A stretch of DNA of 5,653 nt from an uncultured Collinsella sp. (GTDB lineage: Bacteria > Actinomycetota > Coriobacteriia > Coriobacteriales > Coriobacteriaceae), in assembly GCA_905197585.1 (NCBI GenBank), contig CAJJZO010000122.1, positions 1 to 5,653 on the forward strand, given 5' to 3'. The translations under genes and the position numbers were made by a program. The notes under the pieces were generated by a model. It did not search any database and was not told the origin of the DNA. It was given only the letters and a program-made list of their open reading frames with translations. Of this stretch, positions 4,543 through 5,653 are shown piece after piece (position 1 is the first letter of the stretch; each line of letters begins with the position of its first letter).

Positions 4543-5653
4543 CTACTCGGTAGCCTTGTCGAGAGGCTTCTTAAGGAAGCTCAGAACCAAGCAGCCGACC
4601 ACAGCGCCGATAGCAAGGGCCAACAGGTACTGCACCGGGTTCGTGATGACCGCGATAACCCAGGCGCCACCGTGCGGAGCGGGGCTCGCGCAACCAAAGA
4701 GCATCGACAGACCGCCGGCGGTCGCAGATCCCAGGATGCAGGCGGGCAACACGCGAAGCGGATCGGCCGCGGCAAAGGGAATGGCACCCTCGGTGATAAA
4801 CGACAGACCCATGATGTAGTTCACCAGGCCTGCCTTGCGATCGGCCTCGGTCCAGCGGTTCTTAAAGAACGTCGTGGAGAGCGCGATGACCAGCGGCGGT
4901 ACCATACCGCCCGCCATGACGGCAGCCATGATCATATTGCCCTGCAGCGTTTGCTCGGCAAGGGCCGCGGTGCCAAAGACATATGCGGCCTTGTTGATGG
5001 GACCACCCATGTCGGTCGCCTGCATGCCGGCGCAGATAATGCCCAAAAGAACGATGCTCGTGCCCGAAAGACCGTTGAGCGCGCCGCTAATGGCGGTGTT
5101 GATAACGCCCATAATCGGGTTAACGGCCATCATAAAGAGACTCGTAAAGAGAATGCCCAGCACGGGGTAGATGAGCATGGGCTTGATACCGTCGAGCGAC
5201 TCGGGTAGCACGCTTGCGGCCTTCTTGAGCGCATTGACGATAATGCCGGCGGCAAAACCGACCAGCAGCGCGCCCAAAAAGCCAGCAGAGACAAGCTGAG
5301 TCTGGGCATCGGCATCCATTGCCGTGGTGAGATAGCCCAACGTAAAGCCCTGCTTTGCAATCCAGCCACCCACAAAGCCCGCGGCCAAGCCCGGACGGTC
5401 AGCAATGGACATGGCAATATAGCCCGCAAGGATGGGGAGCATAAAGTTGAACGCCTGGTTGCCCGCAAGGTTAAAGAAGGCCGCGACCGGAGTGCTGTGG
5501 CCGTATGCGCTCGTGCCCAACCCCGCCTGGTCCAGCAAGAACGAAAGCGCCATGAGGATGCCGCCGCCAACAACAAAGGGGAGCATGTGCGAAACGCCGT
5601 TCATCAGGTCCTTATAGACCCTGCGACCCAAACCCTCGGATTCGCCCTCGGCA
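4543..5653 (-). CDS. fruA: PTS fructose transporter, EIIC domain of FruA (5' end outside window)
   Basis: The frame is open to the window edge, so this is the C-terminal 369 residues of a longer protein. Family knowledge: FruA is the membrane fructose permease of the phosphotransferase system; EIIA and EIIB pass phosphate from HPr and the IIC channel releases fructose 1-phosphate inside. The visible start, AEGESEGLGRRVYKDL (residues 1-16), looks like the acidic linker between IIB and IIC, so at least an EIIBC protein is expected; whether EIIA is fused cannot be seen. Then come hydrophobic segments starting HMLPFVVGGGILMALSF, and the IIC motifs ATDMGGPINKAA (about 212-223), FITEGAIPFAAADPLRVLP (about 285-303, with Glu288) and APHGGAW (about 325-331). 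It ends SFLKKPLDKATE before TAG at 4545-4543. No internal start is proposed: TTG at 5631 would cut the linker. It is convergent with the pseudouridine synthase gene; promoter and any fruK/fruR partners lie outside. Confidence 0.95.
   Translation of the reverse strand, partial: AEGESEGLGRRVYKDLMNGVSHMLPFVVGGGILMALSFLLDQAGLGTSAYGHSTPVAAFFNLAGNQAFNFMLPILAGYIAMSIADRPGLAAGFVGGWIAKQGFTLGYLTTAMDADAQTQLVSAGFLGALLVGFAAGIIVNALKKAASVLPESLDGIKPMLIYPVLGILFTSLFMMAVNPIMGVINTAISGALNGLSGTSIVLLGIICAGMQATDMGGPINKAAYVFGTAALAEQTLQGNMIMAAVMAGGMVPPLVIALSTTFFKNRWTEADRKAGLVNYIMGLSFITEGAIPFAAADPLRVLPACILGSATAGGLSMLFGCASPAPHGGAWVIAVITNPVQYLLALAIGAVVGCLVLSFLKKPLDKATE

Overview
The window looks like chromosomal DNA from a high-GC anaerobic actinobacterium of the Coriobacteriia, most likely Collinsella or a close relative. 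This rests on the GC-rich codon usage, AAGGAG-type ribosome binding sites, the mixture of gene families and the GC-rich, hairpin-filled intergenic regions. The genus is an inference, since no rRNA or marker gene is present.

Layout. Positions 1-60 are an odd C-tract/A-tract low-complexity stretch. A compact terminator (102-141) follows, then ridA on the minus strand (171-548), with its Shine-Dalgarno, a 13-bp leader hairpin and a candidate promoter further right. The divergent intergenic region (549-927) also holds a perfect 26-bp inverted repeat (750-821) that resembles a REP/RAYT-type interspersed repeat and may double as a terminator. On the plus strand comes a two-gene unit: an 831-residue U32-family protein (928-3423) and, 15 bp later, a GTG-started RluA-family pseudouridine synthase (3439-4098). 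The minus-strand fructose PTS permease gene fruA (4543 to beyond 5653) converges on this unit; only its IIC part and the end of the preceding linker are visible.

Function. RidA removes reactive enamine/imine intermediates. The U32 protein and the pseudouridine synthase probably form an RNA-modification operon, since characterised U32 proteins of this architecture hydroxylate rRNA or tRNA bases. FruA imports fructose as fructose 1-phosphate.

The most unusual part is the convergent intergenic region 4099-4542. Between a terminator-like double hairpin and the strong fruA terminator lies an array of eight 16-nt arms in strictly alternating orientation, consensus (A/G)TCTC(G/A)ATCTGTAACA. They form four 57-nt inverted-repeat units with an exact 80-nt period. 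Arms are much better conserved than the 25-nt inner spacers and 23-nt linkers, and the inner spacer of unit 2 looks inverted relative to the others. No cas gene, transposase, recombinase or reverse transcriptase is visible here, so the role of the array is unknown; a BIME-like interspersed repeat cluster is the conservative reading.
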